Assembly (NCBI GenBank): GCA_050256135.1
Contig: JBFWIF010000028.1
Location: forward strand, 1-26,309
Direction of reading: 5' to 3'
DNA from: RZYP01 sp050256135
GTDB lineage: Bacteria; Bacillota; Negativicutes; Acidaminococcales; Acidaminococcaceae
Length of the DNA: 26,309 bases
Below, in pieces: positions 4,128 to 13,099 of the stretch. Position 1 is the stretch's first letter. The number at the start of each line of letters is the position of its first letter. Made by a program: the position numbers and the translations under genes. A model generated the notes under the pieces. The model was given only the letters and a program-made list of their open reading frames with translations, ran no database searches and had not been told where the DNA came from.

Positions 4128-7031
4128 TCATAGAATTTCCCAACTCAGTAAGTTTTCGAATTCAGAAGAAGGCATCGGTTTAGCGAAATAATAACCTTGA
4201 ACCCAGTTGCAGCCGATAACCCTTAAGAAATCCGCCTGTTCCTTAGTCTCAACACCTTCGGCAACAACCATCATGCCTAATTTCTGAGCCATGAGAACTA
4301 CTGTTTCAATAATGCGCCTGCCTCTTTCGCTGCTCGTTTTATCCTGAAAGAACAGCTTATCAATCTTAAGTGTATCAAAAGGCATGGTATGAAGGATATT
4401 CAAAGACGAATAACCGCTGCCGAAATCATCAATGGCCAAATTAACACCAAGCCTGGCTATATTGTTAAATACTTCTACCAAGAAATCCTCAGAAGCCATA
4501 GGCATATGCTCAGTAAGTTCCAGTTCCAGAAGCTCCGGCGGTATTTTATATTTAGCAATGAGCGCGGCATATTCGTTTACAAAAGCTGGATCGAGCAGAT
4601 GAAGTCTGGAAACATTAACTGATATTGGTAATACCTTACGTCCTTCGTCCAGCCATCTACGAATATCAATGCAAACCTGCTCAAAAACATAAACATCAAG
4701 TTTTAGTACAAAGCCATTCCTTTCAAAGAGCTCAATAAACTCTCCCGGCATTATCAGGCCTTTATCCGAAAACCAACGTACAAGAGCCTCGGCACCTACC
4801 ACTTTTTCAGTGTTTAAATCGTATTTTGGCTGGTACCAAACTTTGAATTCGCTGCTATGCAAAGCTTGTTCCATCTTGTTCTCAATTTCCGCCTCGTGCA
4901 TCGTTCTTGCGCCTAAATCTACTTCATAAAAGACAATACCGCCCTTATAGCCATTCTTGGCCTCTATGCGTGCTAAATCAACAAATTCCATCATTTTTTC
5001 CAAATCCGTTTCGCCTTTACCTGGCCTATATACACCAAAGGCAAGTGAAACATTATACAAAGCACCACTTGAAGCTAGTTCAGACTTGATACTTTCCTGC
5101 ATATCAGATAATCTTTGTCTAATAGCGTCATCTCCTGAATCCTCCAGCAAAAGGATAAATATGTCATTGGTGCCATGTGCCAAAATTTCTTCATTATAGA
5201 TTATGCCCTGCAAATTGCGGGAAAGCAAACGCAATAGCCGTTGGCCTTCCTTGGGTCCAAATCCTGTTGTAACTGCACGGAAATGATTAATATCAAACAT
5301 GACGATGACATAATTACCGTCTCTTACTAATTCAGCGGCATCAATTTTAAATTTCTCAAAATTTCTTATACCTGTCGTTTGATCATAAAATGCAAGCTTT
5401 TCCAACTCTTTTTCCTTCCGCTTCTCCAACAGATAGAAATTACAAAAACCAGCTACAAATAAAAATATGAGTGAAGCGATAATCTGGTAAAGATATTTTT
5501 TTACCAAAATATTAAAGGTAAGATGATAGGGAATCTGGGCAATACTAGAGGTAATAATCCTATTACGCTCTTCAGGTCTCATATTGGCTATCACCTTGTT
5601 GAAAATACTCAAAAGTTTCTGGTCTCTGTTATAGGAAAGACCGAAAGAAAGAACTTGCACACCATTCCCATAAGGTAAAAGCTGCAAATTTTCATTGCCA
5701 GGCTCCTGTAGATATTTCTGCAAAATATAAGTGTTATCGACTACAAAATCAACCTCACCATAGTGCATTGCTTCCATGGCAGCCTCTAAAGTTTTGTAGT
5801 TAACAACGGAAGCACGTGGGAAATCCTTGCTCAAGGTATTCTTTATACCCAGTCTTCCATCAGCTATTCCGACAAAAAACTCACCTGTAGGTATAGTTCC
5901 TTTCATGCTTATAAAAGAAAGCGGCAAGTCCAAATATGGTTTACTCAAACCAATATTATAAAGACGGCTGTCTCCATTTGCTTTATCATATCCGCAAATA
6001 ATATCGGCTTCCCCGTTTGCTGTGATATTTAAAAAATCCTTGTAATTCTTGGTCTTAACAAAATCAAATTTGAGCCCAGTTTTCTCAGAAACTATTTGTA
6101 AAAAATCAACCGCAATCCCTCTGACAATTCCTTCTTCATTATCATAGTAAGCGACCGGTTGCCAGTTTGGGTCATAAGCGACTTGATATTTCGGCTGAGT
6201 CTTAATAAAATCGGCCTCTTCACGTGTAAACGACACTTTAAAAACAGGACTATTTCCATAGTACTTATCCCAAAGCGCCTCGCGGTATTGCATGTTATCA
6301 GCAAAAATTTTATCACAGGCATTATTGATGCTATCAATTAAATTATCATTATCCTTTCGCGTAAGAAAATATCCTGGTTTAGGCTGAAAACGTGCGACAA
6401 CTTTTCCTTCTTCGATTTGTGCAAAACTACTTGTAACCACCGCATCAATATTACCATTATGCAAAGCAGTAAACATCTCATCCAATTTGTCAAATTGAAC
6501 TTTATTGACGCGAAAATTATGTTCCGCTGCATACTCATCAAGATTTTTCCCGATATTACTTCCCCTTAACACGCCAACCTTCATGCCATCAAATTTGGCA
6601 AAATCTTCATAATAAATATCTTCACGTTTCTGACCGACACATAACACCGAATAAATCATCCCAACATAATTCTGTGAATAGACAAATTTGTTCATTCTTG
6701 CAGGTGTCTTCTGCAAACTTGTCATCAAGTCAATTTCGCCATTCTCCAGCTTTTTCAGGCACTCTTCCAGAGTACCATAAACAAATTCGTACTCCCAGCC
6801 AGTCTGTTCCGCTATATCCTTTAAAAATTCATAACTGTAGCCAGAATAGCCGCCGTTGCCGTCAACACTCAGGAAGCTATCATAACCGTAGTAACCGACT
6901 TTGATAATTTGTTTCTGCTGTCCTGCTGCGCAGGTAAAAGAAAAGCCGCCCAAAATGAAAAGCAGGCAGGAAAACAGCATTATCATTAACAGCTTTTGTT
7001 TTCTTAACCTGATCAACATTTTGCGCAGCAT
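4128..7031 (-). CDS. Membrane sensor with tandem solute-binding domains, degenerate GGDEF and EAL phosphodiesterase domain
   Basis: 967 aa from ATG at 7031. An N-terminal signal or anchor helix (about 13-33) leads to two family-3 solute-binding domains (about 42-265 and 278-500; the second begins near YQVAYDPNWQPVAYYDNEEG). A transmembrane helix (about 515-535) is followed by a GGDEF-like domain (548-705) and an EAL domain (720-962). The GGDEF site reads HGTNDIFILLL, so cyclase activity is unlikely. The EAL domain has EALVRW, ELELTEHM, LAIDDFGSGYSSL, DTLKIDK and VVAEGVET, all the metal- and c-di-GMP-binding motifs, so phosphodiesterase activity is expected. Likely role: an extracytoplasmic small molecule (perhaps an amino acid) controls c-di-GMP breakdown. 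An upstream ATG at 7070 has no ribosome site; GGGAGAG precedes the chosen start by 10 bases. Monocistronic. Confidence 0.93.
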   Translation of the reverse strand: MLRKMLIRLRKQKLLMIMLFSCLLFILGGFSFTCAAGQQKQIIKVGYYGYDSFLSVDGNGGYSGYSYEFLKDIAEQTGWEYEFVYGTLEECLKKLENGEIDLMTSLQKTPARMNKFVYSQNYVGMIYSVLCVGQKREDIYYEDFAKFDGMKVGVLRGSNIGKNLDEYAAEHNFRVNKVQFDKLDEMFTALHNGNIDAVVTSSFAQIEEGKVVARFQPKPGYFLTRKDNDNLIDSINNACDKIFADNMQYREALWDKYYGNSPVFKVSFTREEADFIKTQPKYQVAYDPNWQPVAYYDNEEGIVRGIAVDFLQIVSEKTGLKFDFVKTKNYKDFLNITANGEADIICGYDKANGDSRLYNIGLSKPYLDLPLSFISMKGTIPTGEFFVGIADGRLGIKNTLSKDFPRASVVNYKTLEAAMEAMHYGEVDFVVDNTYILQKYLQEPGNENLQLLPYGNGVQVLSFGLSYNRDQKLLSIFNKVIANMRPEERNRIITSSIAQIPYHLTFNILVKKYLYQIIASLIFLFVAGFCNFYLLEKRKEKELEKLAFYDQTTGIRNFEKFKIDAAELVRDGNYVIVMFDINHFRAVTTGFGPKEGQRLLRLLSRNLQGIIYNEEILAHGTNDIFILLLEDSGDDAIRQRLSDMQESIKSELASSGALYNVSLAFGVYRPGKGETDLEKMMEFVDLARIEAKNGYKGGIVFYEVDLGARTMHEAEIENKMEQALHSSEFKVWYQPKYDLNTEKVVGAEALVRWFSDKGLIMPGEFIELFERNGFVLKLDVYVFEQVCIDIRRWLDEGRKVLPISVNVSRLHLLDPAFVNEYAALIAKYKIPPELLELELTEHMPMASEDFLVEVFNNIARLGVNLAIDDFGSGYSSLNILHTMPFDTLKIDKLFFQDKTSSERGRRIIETVVLMAQKLGMMVVAEGVETKEQADFLRVIGCNWVQGYYFAKPMPSSEFENLLSWEIL

Positions 7032-7070
7032 ATCATCAGCACTCTCCCAATGTAAAATTGGCACATGCAT

Positions 7071-7100
7071 ATTTTATCATATCGTAAATATCTTTGTACA
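7071..7100 (-). promoter_or_regulatory. Possible promoter of the EAL sensor gene
   Basis: On the minus strand: TGTACA (7100-7095), 18-base spacer, TAAAAT (7076-7071) with an extended TG one base before the -10 box. Transcription from here would begin close to or after the upstream ATG at 7070, which favours the start at 7031. The -35 match is only 4/6. Confidence 0.4.
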
Positions 7101-7155
7101 TTAGCATTACATAGAGAAACGGTATTTTATTCTTATTTTTATACACTATATAGTT

Positions 7156-7722
7156 TTATTTTTTCTTATTGTATTCCTGCATAACTGTATCCATGTCTTG
7201 CCGCAGCCAGCATTCAATAGCATCAGCTGTTCGTTTCACTGCTTCAGTCACAACTTCTGCCTCATCAGCGTAAAACCTCTGCAAAACATGTTTGATTACA
7301 TCTTTTCTTTCCCCTGCCGGATGACCGATACCAACTTTAAAACGCGGGAATTCAGATGTACCGAGATGTTCCTGAATGGATTTGATACCATTATGACCAC
7401 CGGCAGACCCTTTGCGTCTGATGCGCAGTTGTCCGCATGGTAAATCCAGGTCATCCTGGATTACTGCCACGTCCTCTGGTGCAATATGGTAAAAATTGGC
7501 AAAATCAGCTACCGCAAAACCGCTAAGGTTCATGTACGTAGTAGGTTTAATGAGAAAAATCTTTTCAGGCATACGATATTCGATGTAGAAAGCATTGTCA
7601 GCTTCCTTCCACTTTGTTTCGCCCCAGCGCCTTGCCAATTCATCAGCAACCATAAACCCAATATTATGGCGGGTATTTTCATATTCTTTCCCGACATTGC
7701 CAAGTCCTACAATTAATTTCAT
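7156..7722 (-). CDS. pth: Peptidyl-tRNA hydrolase
   Basis: Frees tRNA from peptidyl-tRNA dropped by stalled ribosomes; cytosolic. 188 aa, normal length. MKLIVGLGNVGKEYENTRHNIGF holds the family N-terminus and the catalytic His; KPTTYMNLSG, IQDDLDLP (the catalytic Asp) and GSAGGHNGIKS follow in the expected order. The ATG at 7722 is chosen because GGAAGGAAG precedes it and because family members start at MKLIVGLGN; the open frame extends upstream to a TTG without support. The prs to pth order is as in Bacillus, here with a deacetylase in between. The deacetylase stop lies 17 bases before this ATG, so the two genes are probably cotranscribed. Confidence 0.98.
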   Translation of the reverse strand: MKLIVGLGNVGKEYENTRHNIGFMVADELARRWGETKWKEADNAFYIEYRMPEKIFLIKPTTYMNLSGFAVADFANFYHIAPEDVAVIQDDLDLPCGQLRIRRKGSAGGHNGIKSIQEHLGTSEFPRFKVGIGHPAGERKDVIKHVLQRFYADEAEVVTEAVKRTADAIECWLRQDMDTVMQEYNKKK

Positions 7723-7739
7723 TAGTACTTCCTTCCTAT

Positions 7740-8528
7740 TCAATTCCCTTGCAATTCATCAATCCTTACAAAGGTATATCCTTCACTGCTAAGTAAATCA
7801 ATAATCTTCGGCAAAGCCTCCACTGTCTGCTCGCGCGAACCAGTATTCGCCGGGCTGTCACCATCATGAAGAAGTATTACAGAACCCGGTTTGACATTAT
7901 CAATAACCCTGCTGATAATTGTTTCCGTACCAGGATTAGTCCAATCGCGTGGAATAACATCCCAATTCACTACCTTAAGACCTAGACTTTCAGCCTGTTC
8001 TATCACTTCGTAATCTTTAAAACCATGAGGTGGTCTGATAAATTTCGGTTTCTCACCCGTAATTTTACGGATGCTTTCTACGCCCATGATCATTTCATCG
8101 TGTACTTCCTGTTTATCCAATCTCAGCAAATCTTTATGATGCTGCGTATGCGTACCAATTAAATGCCCATCTGCCTTTATCTGACGAACCAGTTCAGGAT
8201 GAGCAAGCGCATTTTCGCCTACAACGAAGAAAGTCGCATGCACTTTTTTCTTTTTCAATATCGCCAAAACCTTTTCAGTATAGGGTGAATAGGGACCATC
8301 ATCAAACGTCAACGCTACCACTTTTTTGCTGGTGTGTCCTGCCGCAAGTACTGGTCCGTAGAAACTGTCGCCTGGTAAAACGGCAAGTAAAAGCAAACCG
8401 GATCCCACAATAATGCCAACGCAAGATCCCAGCAACGCCAAGCGTTTTTTTATTTTACCATGATAACCTAATGTCAATAATAATAGGCAAAAGGCAGCTA
8501 CCATTCCCAATAACCAAGCAACTTTCAC
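7740..8528 (-). CDS. Membrane-anchored polysaccharide deacetylase (carbohydrate esterase 4)
   Basis: Likely removes N-acetyl groups from peptidoglycan or another surface glycan. 262 aa from GTG at 8528, which has AGGAG 7 bases upstream; an in-frame TTG at 8561 lies upstream without a ribosome site. Two hydrophobic segments at the N-terminus (about 4-23 and 30-52) anchor the enzyme, with the catalytic domain outside the membrane. The CE4 motifs are complete: ALTFDDGPYSPYT (catalytic base and metal Asp), GTHTQHHKDL (metal His pair), KFIRPPHG, WDVIPRDW, and SVILLHDGD with the C-terminal catalytic His. The substrate cannot be told from the sequence; PgdA- or PdaA-like roles are possible, and sporulation use is unlikely here. 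Lies between prs and pth, an unusual site for this family. Confidence 0.9.
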   Translation of the reverse strand: MKVAWLLGMVAAFCLLLLTLGYHGKIKKRLALLGSCVGIIVGSGLLLLAVLPGDSFYGPVLAAGHTSKKVVALTFDDGPYSPYTEKVLAILKKKKVHATFFVVGENALAHPELVRQIKADGHLIGTHTQHHKDLLRLDKQEVHDEMIMGVESIRKITGEKPKFIRPPHGFKDYEVIEQAESLGLKVVNWDVIPRDWTNPGTETIISRVIDNVKPGSVILLHDGDSPANTGSREQTVEALPKIIDLLSSEGYTFVRIDELQGN

Positions 8529-8559
8529 GCGTTTTCTCCTTTTATTATACAAAAATACC

Positions 8560-8590
8560 AAAATGCTTATCCACTTTGGATAAGCATTTT
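8560..8590 (-). terminator. Terminator after prs
   Basis: Perfect 13-bp inverted repeat (AAAATGCTTATCC / GGATAAGCATTTT) with a 5-base loop, 4 bases after the prs stop. On the minus strand it ends in TTTT, then GGTATTTTTG. Some read-through into the deacetylase gene is likely, as no strong promoter follows (only an isolated TATAAT at 8549-8544). Confidence 0.75.
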
Positions 8591-8594
8591 AATT

Positions 8595-9551
8595 TTAATC
8601 TTCGAATAACTGGCTGACAGACAACTCATTATAGATTCGTAAAATGGTTTCTGCCAAAATCGGCGCAACTGACAAAACTTTGATTTTCGCATGTCTTTTT
8701 TCAGCAGGCAATGGAATTGTATTGGTAACAATCAACTCCGTTATATCAGAATCCGCAATTCTTGTAATAGCCGGATCCGTAAGAACAGGGTGTGTGCAGC
8801 AAGCATATACTTCTTTAGCGCCAAATTTCATTAAAGCTCTTGCGCCTTCAGTCAAAGAACCAGCTGTATCAACCATATCATCAACCATGATAGCAGTTTT
8901 TCCTTCAACGGAACCAATTAAATTCATTACTTCAGCAACACCTGGCTCAGGACGGCGTTTGTCAATAATAGCAATGCTGCAATTTAATTTTTCTGCAATC
9001 AACCTGGCACGGCTTACACCGCCAAGGTCAGGGGAGACAACGACTGGATTTTCCAGATTTTTTTCTTTAATATAATCAGCCAAAATAGGGCCGCCCGGCA
9101 TATGGTCTACCGGAATATTGAAGAATCCCTGTATTTGCGCCGCATGCAAATCAATAGTCACAACACGAGTAACACCAGCAGTAGTCAAAAGATCCGCCAT
9201 CAACTTAGCAGTGATAGGTTCACGGCCACGTGCTTTACGGTCCTGACGAGCATACCCGTAATAAGGCACTACAGCGGTAATATGCTTCGCGGATGCACGT
9301 TTGAGGGCATCGGCCATGATCAAGAGCTCCATAACATTGTCATTTACTATAGGACCGCAAGTAGGCTGTACGATAAAAATATCTTTTCCACGTACGCTCT
9401 CGTTTATCATAACCTGGACTTCACCGTTGTTAAAACGGTTAATAACAGCGTCACCAACGCTTGTTCCCAAGTAAGCGGCAATTTCACGTGCTAAATCCGG
9501 ATTAGCATTTCCTGAAAAAATCCTTAACGCTTTGGCGTTGTCTTCCAACAT
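8595..9551 (-). CDS. prs: Ribose-phosphate pyrophosphokinase (PRPP synthase)
   Basis: Makes PRPP from ribose 5-phosphate and ATP, the precursor for purines, pyrimidines, NAD, His and Trp. 318 aa, class I length. Visible motifs: FNNGEVQVMINESVRG (substrate contact), VVPYYGYARQDRK (ATP loop), TIDLHAAQIQGFF, and the PRPP loop IMVDDMVDTAGSL. A GGGGG ribosome site lies 9 bases before ATG. It has its own promoter in the glmU-prs gap and a terminator after it, so it can be expressed apart from glmU. The nearby PurR homologue is known in Bacillus to sense PRPP, so the product of this gene is likely the signal for that regulator. Confidence 0.98.
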   Translation of the reverse strand: MLEDNAKALRIFSGNANPDLAREIAAYLGTSVGDAVINRFNNGEVQVMINESVRGKDIFIVQPTCGPIVNDNVMELLIMADALKRASAKHITAVVPYYGYARQDRKARGREPITAKLMADLLTTAGVTRVVTIDLHAAQIQGFFNIPVDHMPGGPILADYIKEKNLENPVVVSPDLGGVSRARLIAEKLNCSIAIIDKRRPEPGVAEVMNLIGSVEGKTAIMVDDMVDTAGSLTEGARALMKFGAKEVYACCTHPVLTDPAITRIADSDITELIVTNTIPLPAEKRHAKIKVLSVAPILAETILRIYNELSVSQLFED

Positions 9552-9603
9552 TACAAAATACCCCCAATGTTTAATTCTTTACAGATTAAAGTTTTTTCTC
9601 TTA

Positions 9604-9632
9604 AGTATACAACGACAACCCTTTACTCGCAA
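9604..9632 (-). promoter_or_regulatory. Probable promoter of prs
   Basis: On the minus strand: TTGCGA (9632-9627), 17-base spacer, TATACT (9609-9604). Sits 52 bases before the prs start and just after the glmU stop. A leader of about 45 bases follows, with no recognisable riboswitch. Confidence 0.65.
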
Positions 9633-9640
9633 GTAAGAAA

Positions 9641-11011
9641 TCAACGATTGCGATATTTGGCTGCCCAGCCTTTAATATTGGTCTGTCTGGCACGTGCCAC
9701 GCCCAAATCATCAGGCGGCACATCTTTTGTTACGGTCGAACCTGCACCAACATAAGCACCTGCACCAACCGTTACCGGTGCTACAAGATTGCTGTTACAG
9801 CCAACAAAGGCGTCATCCCCGACAACTGTTCGATGTTTTTTCTTCCCATCATAGTTAACGGTGATGCTACCGCAGCCCATGTTGACGCGTTCGCCGATAT
9901 CGCTGTCGCCAATATAAGAGAGATGCGGCAATTTAGAACCATGCCCAATATTAGAATTTTTAACTTCAACAAAGTTACCTATTTTAACTTCGTCGCTAAT
10001 CACGGTATCTGGACGCAAATGAACATAAGGTCCTGCTGTCACACCATTACCAATGATACAGTCATGTCCATAAACGAATTGCAGATTGGTGGCGTTGCCA
10101 ACTATCACATTAGTCAGACGTACATTTGGCCCGATAACACTATCATTACCAATCTTAGTTGCTCCCTCCAGCCAAGTAAAAGGATAAATAATGGTATCCT
10201 GACCAATTTCTACGGTGCCTTCAATAAATGTACTGGCAGGATCCATGATGGTAACTCCTTGGTCCATCAGTTTATCAAGAAGGCGTTGGCGCATAATTGC
10301 TTCAGCCTCAGCTAGTTGCCGGCGAGAATTAATGCCCATAATCATATCACTGTCAGCAGTACTTACACCGCCTACAAACTTACCCATTTCATTTATTTTG
10401 CTTAAAACATCAGTTAAATAATATTCACCTTGCGCATTATCGCAGGTTAGTCCAGCCAAGGCCTCAAACAAAAGGGGTGCCTCCATGCAATAAATGCCTG
10501 TATTAATTTCGCAGATTGCTTTTTGTGCAGCATTGGCATCTTTTTCTTCCACGATACCTGTCACGTGACCTTCACAATCACGCAGAATACGTCCGTATCC
10601 TGCAGGATTATCCATAATAGCGGTAAGAACAGTTGCCGCCGCACCGGAGGCCTGATGCTGCAAATAAAATTCTTTCAATTCACAGCCATCCAAAAGCGGT
10701 GTGTCGCCGCAAATGATCATGACCGTTCCTGAAAAATCTTTCAATATATCGGCCGCCTGCATAACTGCATGCCCAGTACCGAGCTGCTCAGCCTGCACAG
10801 CTATTTCGGCCCGTGTTCCCACAAACTCAGCCACCTGTTCGGATTCAAAACCAACAACAACTATTGATTTATCAGCTCCAGCTGTTTCAGCCGCTGCCAT
10901 AACATGTTCAAGCATTGGTTTGCCGCCAACCTTGTGCAGTACCTTCGGCAGTTTTGACCGCATTCTCGTACCTTTACCAGCGGCTAAAATTACTGCTACC
11001 ATTTTTGACAT
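9641..11011 (-). CDS. glmU: Bifunctional UDP-N-acetylglucosamine pyrophosphorylase / glucosamine-1-phosphate acetyltransferase
   Basis: Makes UDP-GlcNAc for peptidoglycan and, in diderms, lipid A. 456 aa, normal length. The N-terminal uridyltransferase has LAAGKGTRMRSKLPKVLHKV (nucleotide loop, residues 8-27) and GDTPLL. The C-terminal left-handed beta-helix acetyltransferase starts near residue 250, with hexapeptide repeats (IGQDTIIYP, IGNDSVIGPN, VKIGNFVEVKNS). The acetyl-CoA site region GSITVNYDGKKKHRT and the end GAGSTVTKDVP are present. ATG at 11011 has AGGAG 10 bases upstream; M3 is a less likely start. 26 bases downstream of ilvA, last gene of the ispE to glmU run. Confidence 0.98.
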   Translation of the reverse strand: MSKMVAVILAAGKGTRMRSKLPKVLHKVGGKPMLEHVMAAAETAGADKSIVVVGFESEQVAEFVGTRAEIAVQAEQLGTGHAVMQAADILKDFSGTVMIICGDTPLLDGCELKEFYLQHQASGAAATVLTAIMDNPAGYGRILRDCEGHVTGIVEEKDANAAQKAICEINTGIYCMEAPLLFEALAGLTCDNAQGEYYLTDVLSKINEMGKFVGGVSTADSDMIMGINSRRQLAEAEAIMRQRLLDKLMDQGVTIMDPASTFIEGTVEIGQDTIIYPFTWLEGATKIGNDSVIGPNVRLTNVIVGNATNLQFVYGHDCIIGNGVTAGPYVHLRPDTVISDEVKIGNFVEVKNSNIGHGSKLPHLSYIGDSDIGERVNMGCGSITVNYDGKKKHRTVVGDDAFVGCNSNLVAPVTVGAGAYVGAGSTVTKDVPPDDLGVARARQTNIKGWAAKYRNR

Positions 11012-11037
11012 AACTAAGTCTCTCCTATCTTTGGTAA

Positions 11038-12252
11038 CTAAATGAGTTCCACGCGATACCCTGCTCTACGCAAGGCAGCGATGATTATTTCACCATGTGC
11101 ATGGTCTCTGGTTTCCAGATCCATCTCCACTTGTGTTTGTCCAATCGGCAGATTTCTACCGGCATGTTCATGGTGGATAAAGATAATATTTGCACGGTGC
11201 TCTTTAATAAATGAGATGAATTTTAAAAGCTCACCCGGTCTATCAGTCAGATGGGTAACGAGTTTGATGCGACGTCCTGATTTGACAAGCCCGTTTTCAA
11301 TTACGCGGGAAATCATGTTGACATCGATATTACCGCCGGAAATGACAGCTGCTGTTTTACCGACATTAGGCAAACTGCCGTGAAGAATGCCAGCCAGCGA
11401 AATGGCTCCGGCCCCTTCGGCTATCATCTTAGCACGTTCCATCAATAACAAAATAGTTGCCGCAATATCATCATCTTTGACGACAACAATGTCGTCGACA
11501 TATTTCTGAATCAACTGAAAGGTAATCTTGCCGGGCTGCTTTACTGCAATACCATCGGCAATCGTGTGTGCTTCCGGAGTTTCCACCCATTTGCCGGCAT
11601 GCTTGGACAAATACAACGCTGGTGCTCCGGTAGCTTGTACGCCGTATACTTTTACATGCGGCGCCGCAGCTTTAACTGCTACGGCCACACCAGCAAGAAG
11701 TCCACCGCCGCCAACCGGCACGACGATCGCTTTAACATCAGGACATTGCTCTAATATTTCAAGACCGATAGTCCCCTGCCCGGCAATAACCGCGGGGTTG
11801 TCATAGGCATGAACAAAAGTTGCACCTGTTTCTTTCTGTATCCTCAAGGCTTCTGCATAAGCTTCATCATAAACCGAACCAGCCAGTACTACTTCAGCAC
11901 CATAGCCCTTTGTAGCTTCTATCTTGGCAAGCGGAGCTCCCTCCGGCATGACGATAGTAGATTTAATACCTGCCTTAGATGCACCAAGTGCAACGCCCTG
12001 AGCATGATTGCCGGCCGATGCGGTAATAACACCGCAAGCTTTTTTCTCTGGTGAAAGAGTTTGAATGCAGTTAGAGGCACCACGTACCTTAAAGGAACCT
12101 GTCCTCTGCATATTTTCCAGTTTCAGCAAGACTTCATGCCCGGCGATTGTGCTAAAAGTATGACTGCTTTCAAGAGGTGTCTTATGTACAACTGATGCCA
12201 GGCGTTTTGCAGCTTCCTGGACATCCTTCAAGGTTACGGCATCTTTTTCCAT
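11038..12252 (-). CDS. ilvA: Threonine ammonia-lyase with C-terminal ACT-like domain
   Basis: PLP enzyme that deaminates threonine to 2-oxobutanoate, the first step to isoleucine or to propionate. 404 aa. KLENMQRTGSFKVRGA carries the PLP lysine, SAGNHAQGVA is the cofactor/substrate loop, VPVGGGGLLAG is the phosphate-binding glycine loop and ISGGNIDVNMI closes the catalytic domain near residue 320. The remainder (LVTHLTDRPGELLKFISFI onward) is a single ACT-type domain. This is the shorter form often labelled IlvA or TdcB; one short ACT domain rather than two makes the classical isoleucine-inhibited form less likely, so catabolic and biosynthetic roles remain open. GGGGAG lies 12 bases before the ATG. 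It sits between purR and glmU, where Bacillus carries yabJ and spoVG. Confidence 0.95.
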   Translation of the reverse strand: MEKDAVTLKDVQEAAKRLASVVHKTPLESSHTFSTIAGHEVLLKLENMQRTGSFKVRGASNCIQTLSPEKKACGVITASAGNHAQGVALGASKAGIKSTIVMPEGAPLAKIEATKGYGAEVVLAGSVYDEAYAEALRIQKETGATFVHAYDNPAVIAGQGTIGLEILEQCPDVKAIVVPVGGGGLLAGVAVAVKAAAPHVKVYGVQATGAPALYLSKHAGKWVETPEAHTIADGIAVKQPGKITFQLIQKYVDDIVVVKDDDIAATILLLMERAKMIAEGAGAISLAGILHGSLPNVGKTAAVISGGNIDVNMISRVIENGLVKSGRRIKLVTHLTDRPGELLKFISFIKEHRANIIFIHHEHAGRNLPIGQTQVEMDLETRDHAHGEIIIAALRRAGYRVELI

Positions 12253-12272
12253 GTTTCTGTTTCACTCCCCGT

Positions 12273-13082
12273 TTAGTAGTTAGGTTTTATATCAGTCTTT
12301 CTGGTTTTATCATCAATTCCGTTTAAAACAAAGAGTGAAAAATACTCATCAACCATTTTACTTTCAGGTTCCTTAGTCGCAATCAAAAAGCCTGTCCCTA
12401 CGACTTCGGCACCAACTTCCAATGCCAGCTCCTGTAAGCCTTTGGCGGTACCGCCTGCTTTCATAAAGTCATCTATGATAAGTACTCTGGCCTCAGCTGG
12501 CAGGGCTCTCTTTGGCAGCGACATCGTCTGAATCCGTTTCGTGGAACCGCTGACATAATTAATACTGACAGCAGAGCCTTCAGTAATCCTGCTCTCTCTT
12601 CTTGCCATAACAAGCGGCACATTGTAAGCTCTGGCAACAAAAAGAGCCAATGGTATACCCTTGGTTTCCACGGTCATAATATACTCAGGCGCCAGCCCCT
12701 TATTGCGATTCATCATTATTTCACCAAGACGCATCAAAATTTTTGGTGAAAGCAGTAAATCATTCATGTAAATCATACCACCCGGCAAAATGCGTTCCGG
12801 CTCTGCCATTCTCTCTGCCAGTGTTTTCAGAAATTCAGAATCTGAAGCCCTGGAATGATAAGGAATAAAGCGCACGCCGCCAGCCGCGCCTGCCAAAGTT
12901 TCAATTGTGCCAAGGTCATATGCCACCAAACCATTCCTAATAGCCTGCACATCTTCACTCAAAGTTGATTTAGCCACATCAAACCTTGCGCAGAAATCCG
13001 TAAAGGAATAAAGCTCATAAGGATGATCCACTAACTCCTTGGTCAGGGCTGCCACGCGTTCTATTCGTTTCACTTTGCCCAT
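12273..13082 (-). CDS. purR: Purine operon repressor (Bacillus-type PurR)
   Basis: Represses purine genes; binding of PRPP to a phosphoribosyltransferase-like domain releases it from DNA. 269 aa. The N-terminal winged helix (residues 1-70) has ELYSFTDFCARFDVAKSTLSEDV as its helix-turn-helix. The C-terminal domain keeps the PRPP motif VLIIDDFMKAGGTAKG. The ATG at 13082 is chosen: GAGGTG is 9 bases upstream and Bacillus PurR proteins begin similarly (M-x-K-x-K-R-x-x-R); a GTG four codons earlier is the alternative. 17 bases after the nucleotidyltransferase stop, so part of the ispE to glmU operon. I saw no convincing PurBox pair in this window, so its targets are probably elsewhere. Confidence 0.96.
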   Translation of the reverse strand: MGKVKRIERVAALTKELVDHPYELYSFTDFCARFDVAKSTLSEDVQAIRNGLVAYDLGTIETLAGAAGGVRFIPYHSRASDSEFLKTLAERMAEPERILPGGMIYMNDLLLSPKILMRLGEIMMNRNKGLAPEYIMTVETKGIPLALFVARAYNVPLVMARRESRITEGSAVSINYVSGSTKRIQTMSLPKRALPAEARVLIIDDFMKAGGTAKGLQELALEVGAEVVGTGFLIATKEPESKMVDEYFSLFVLNGIDDKTRKTDIKPNY

Positions 13083-13099
13083 ACTACAACACACCTCTT

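Noticed and set aside
9833..10315. 160-codon open frame opposite glmU
   Set aside because: Antisense shadow of the beta-helix domain of glmU, with no translation signal.
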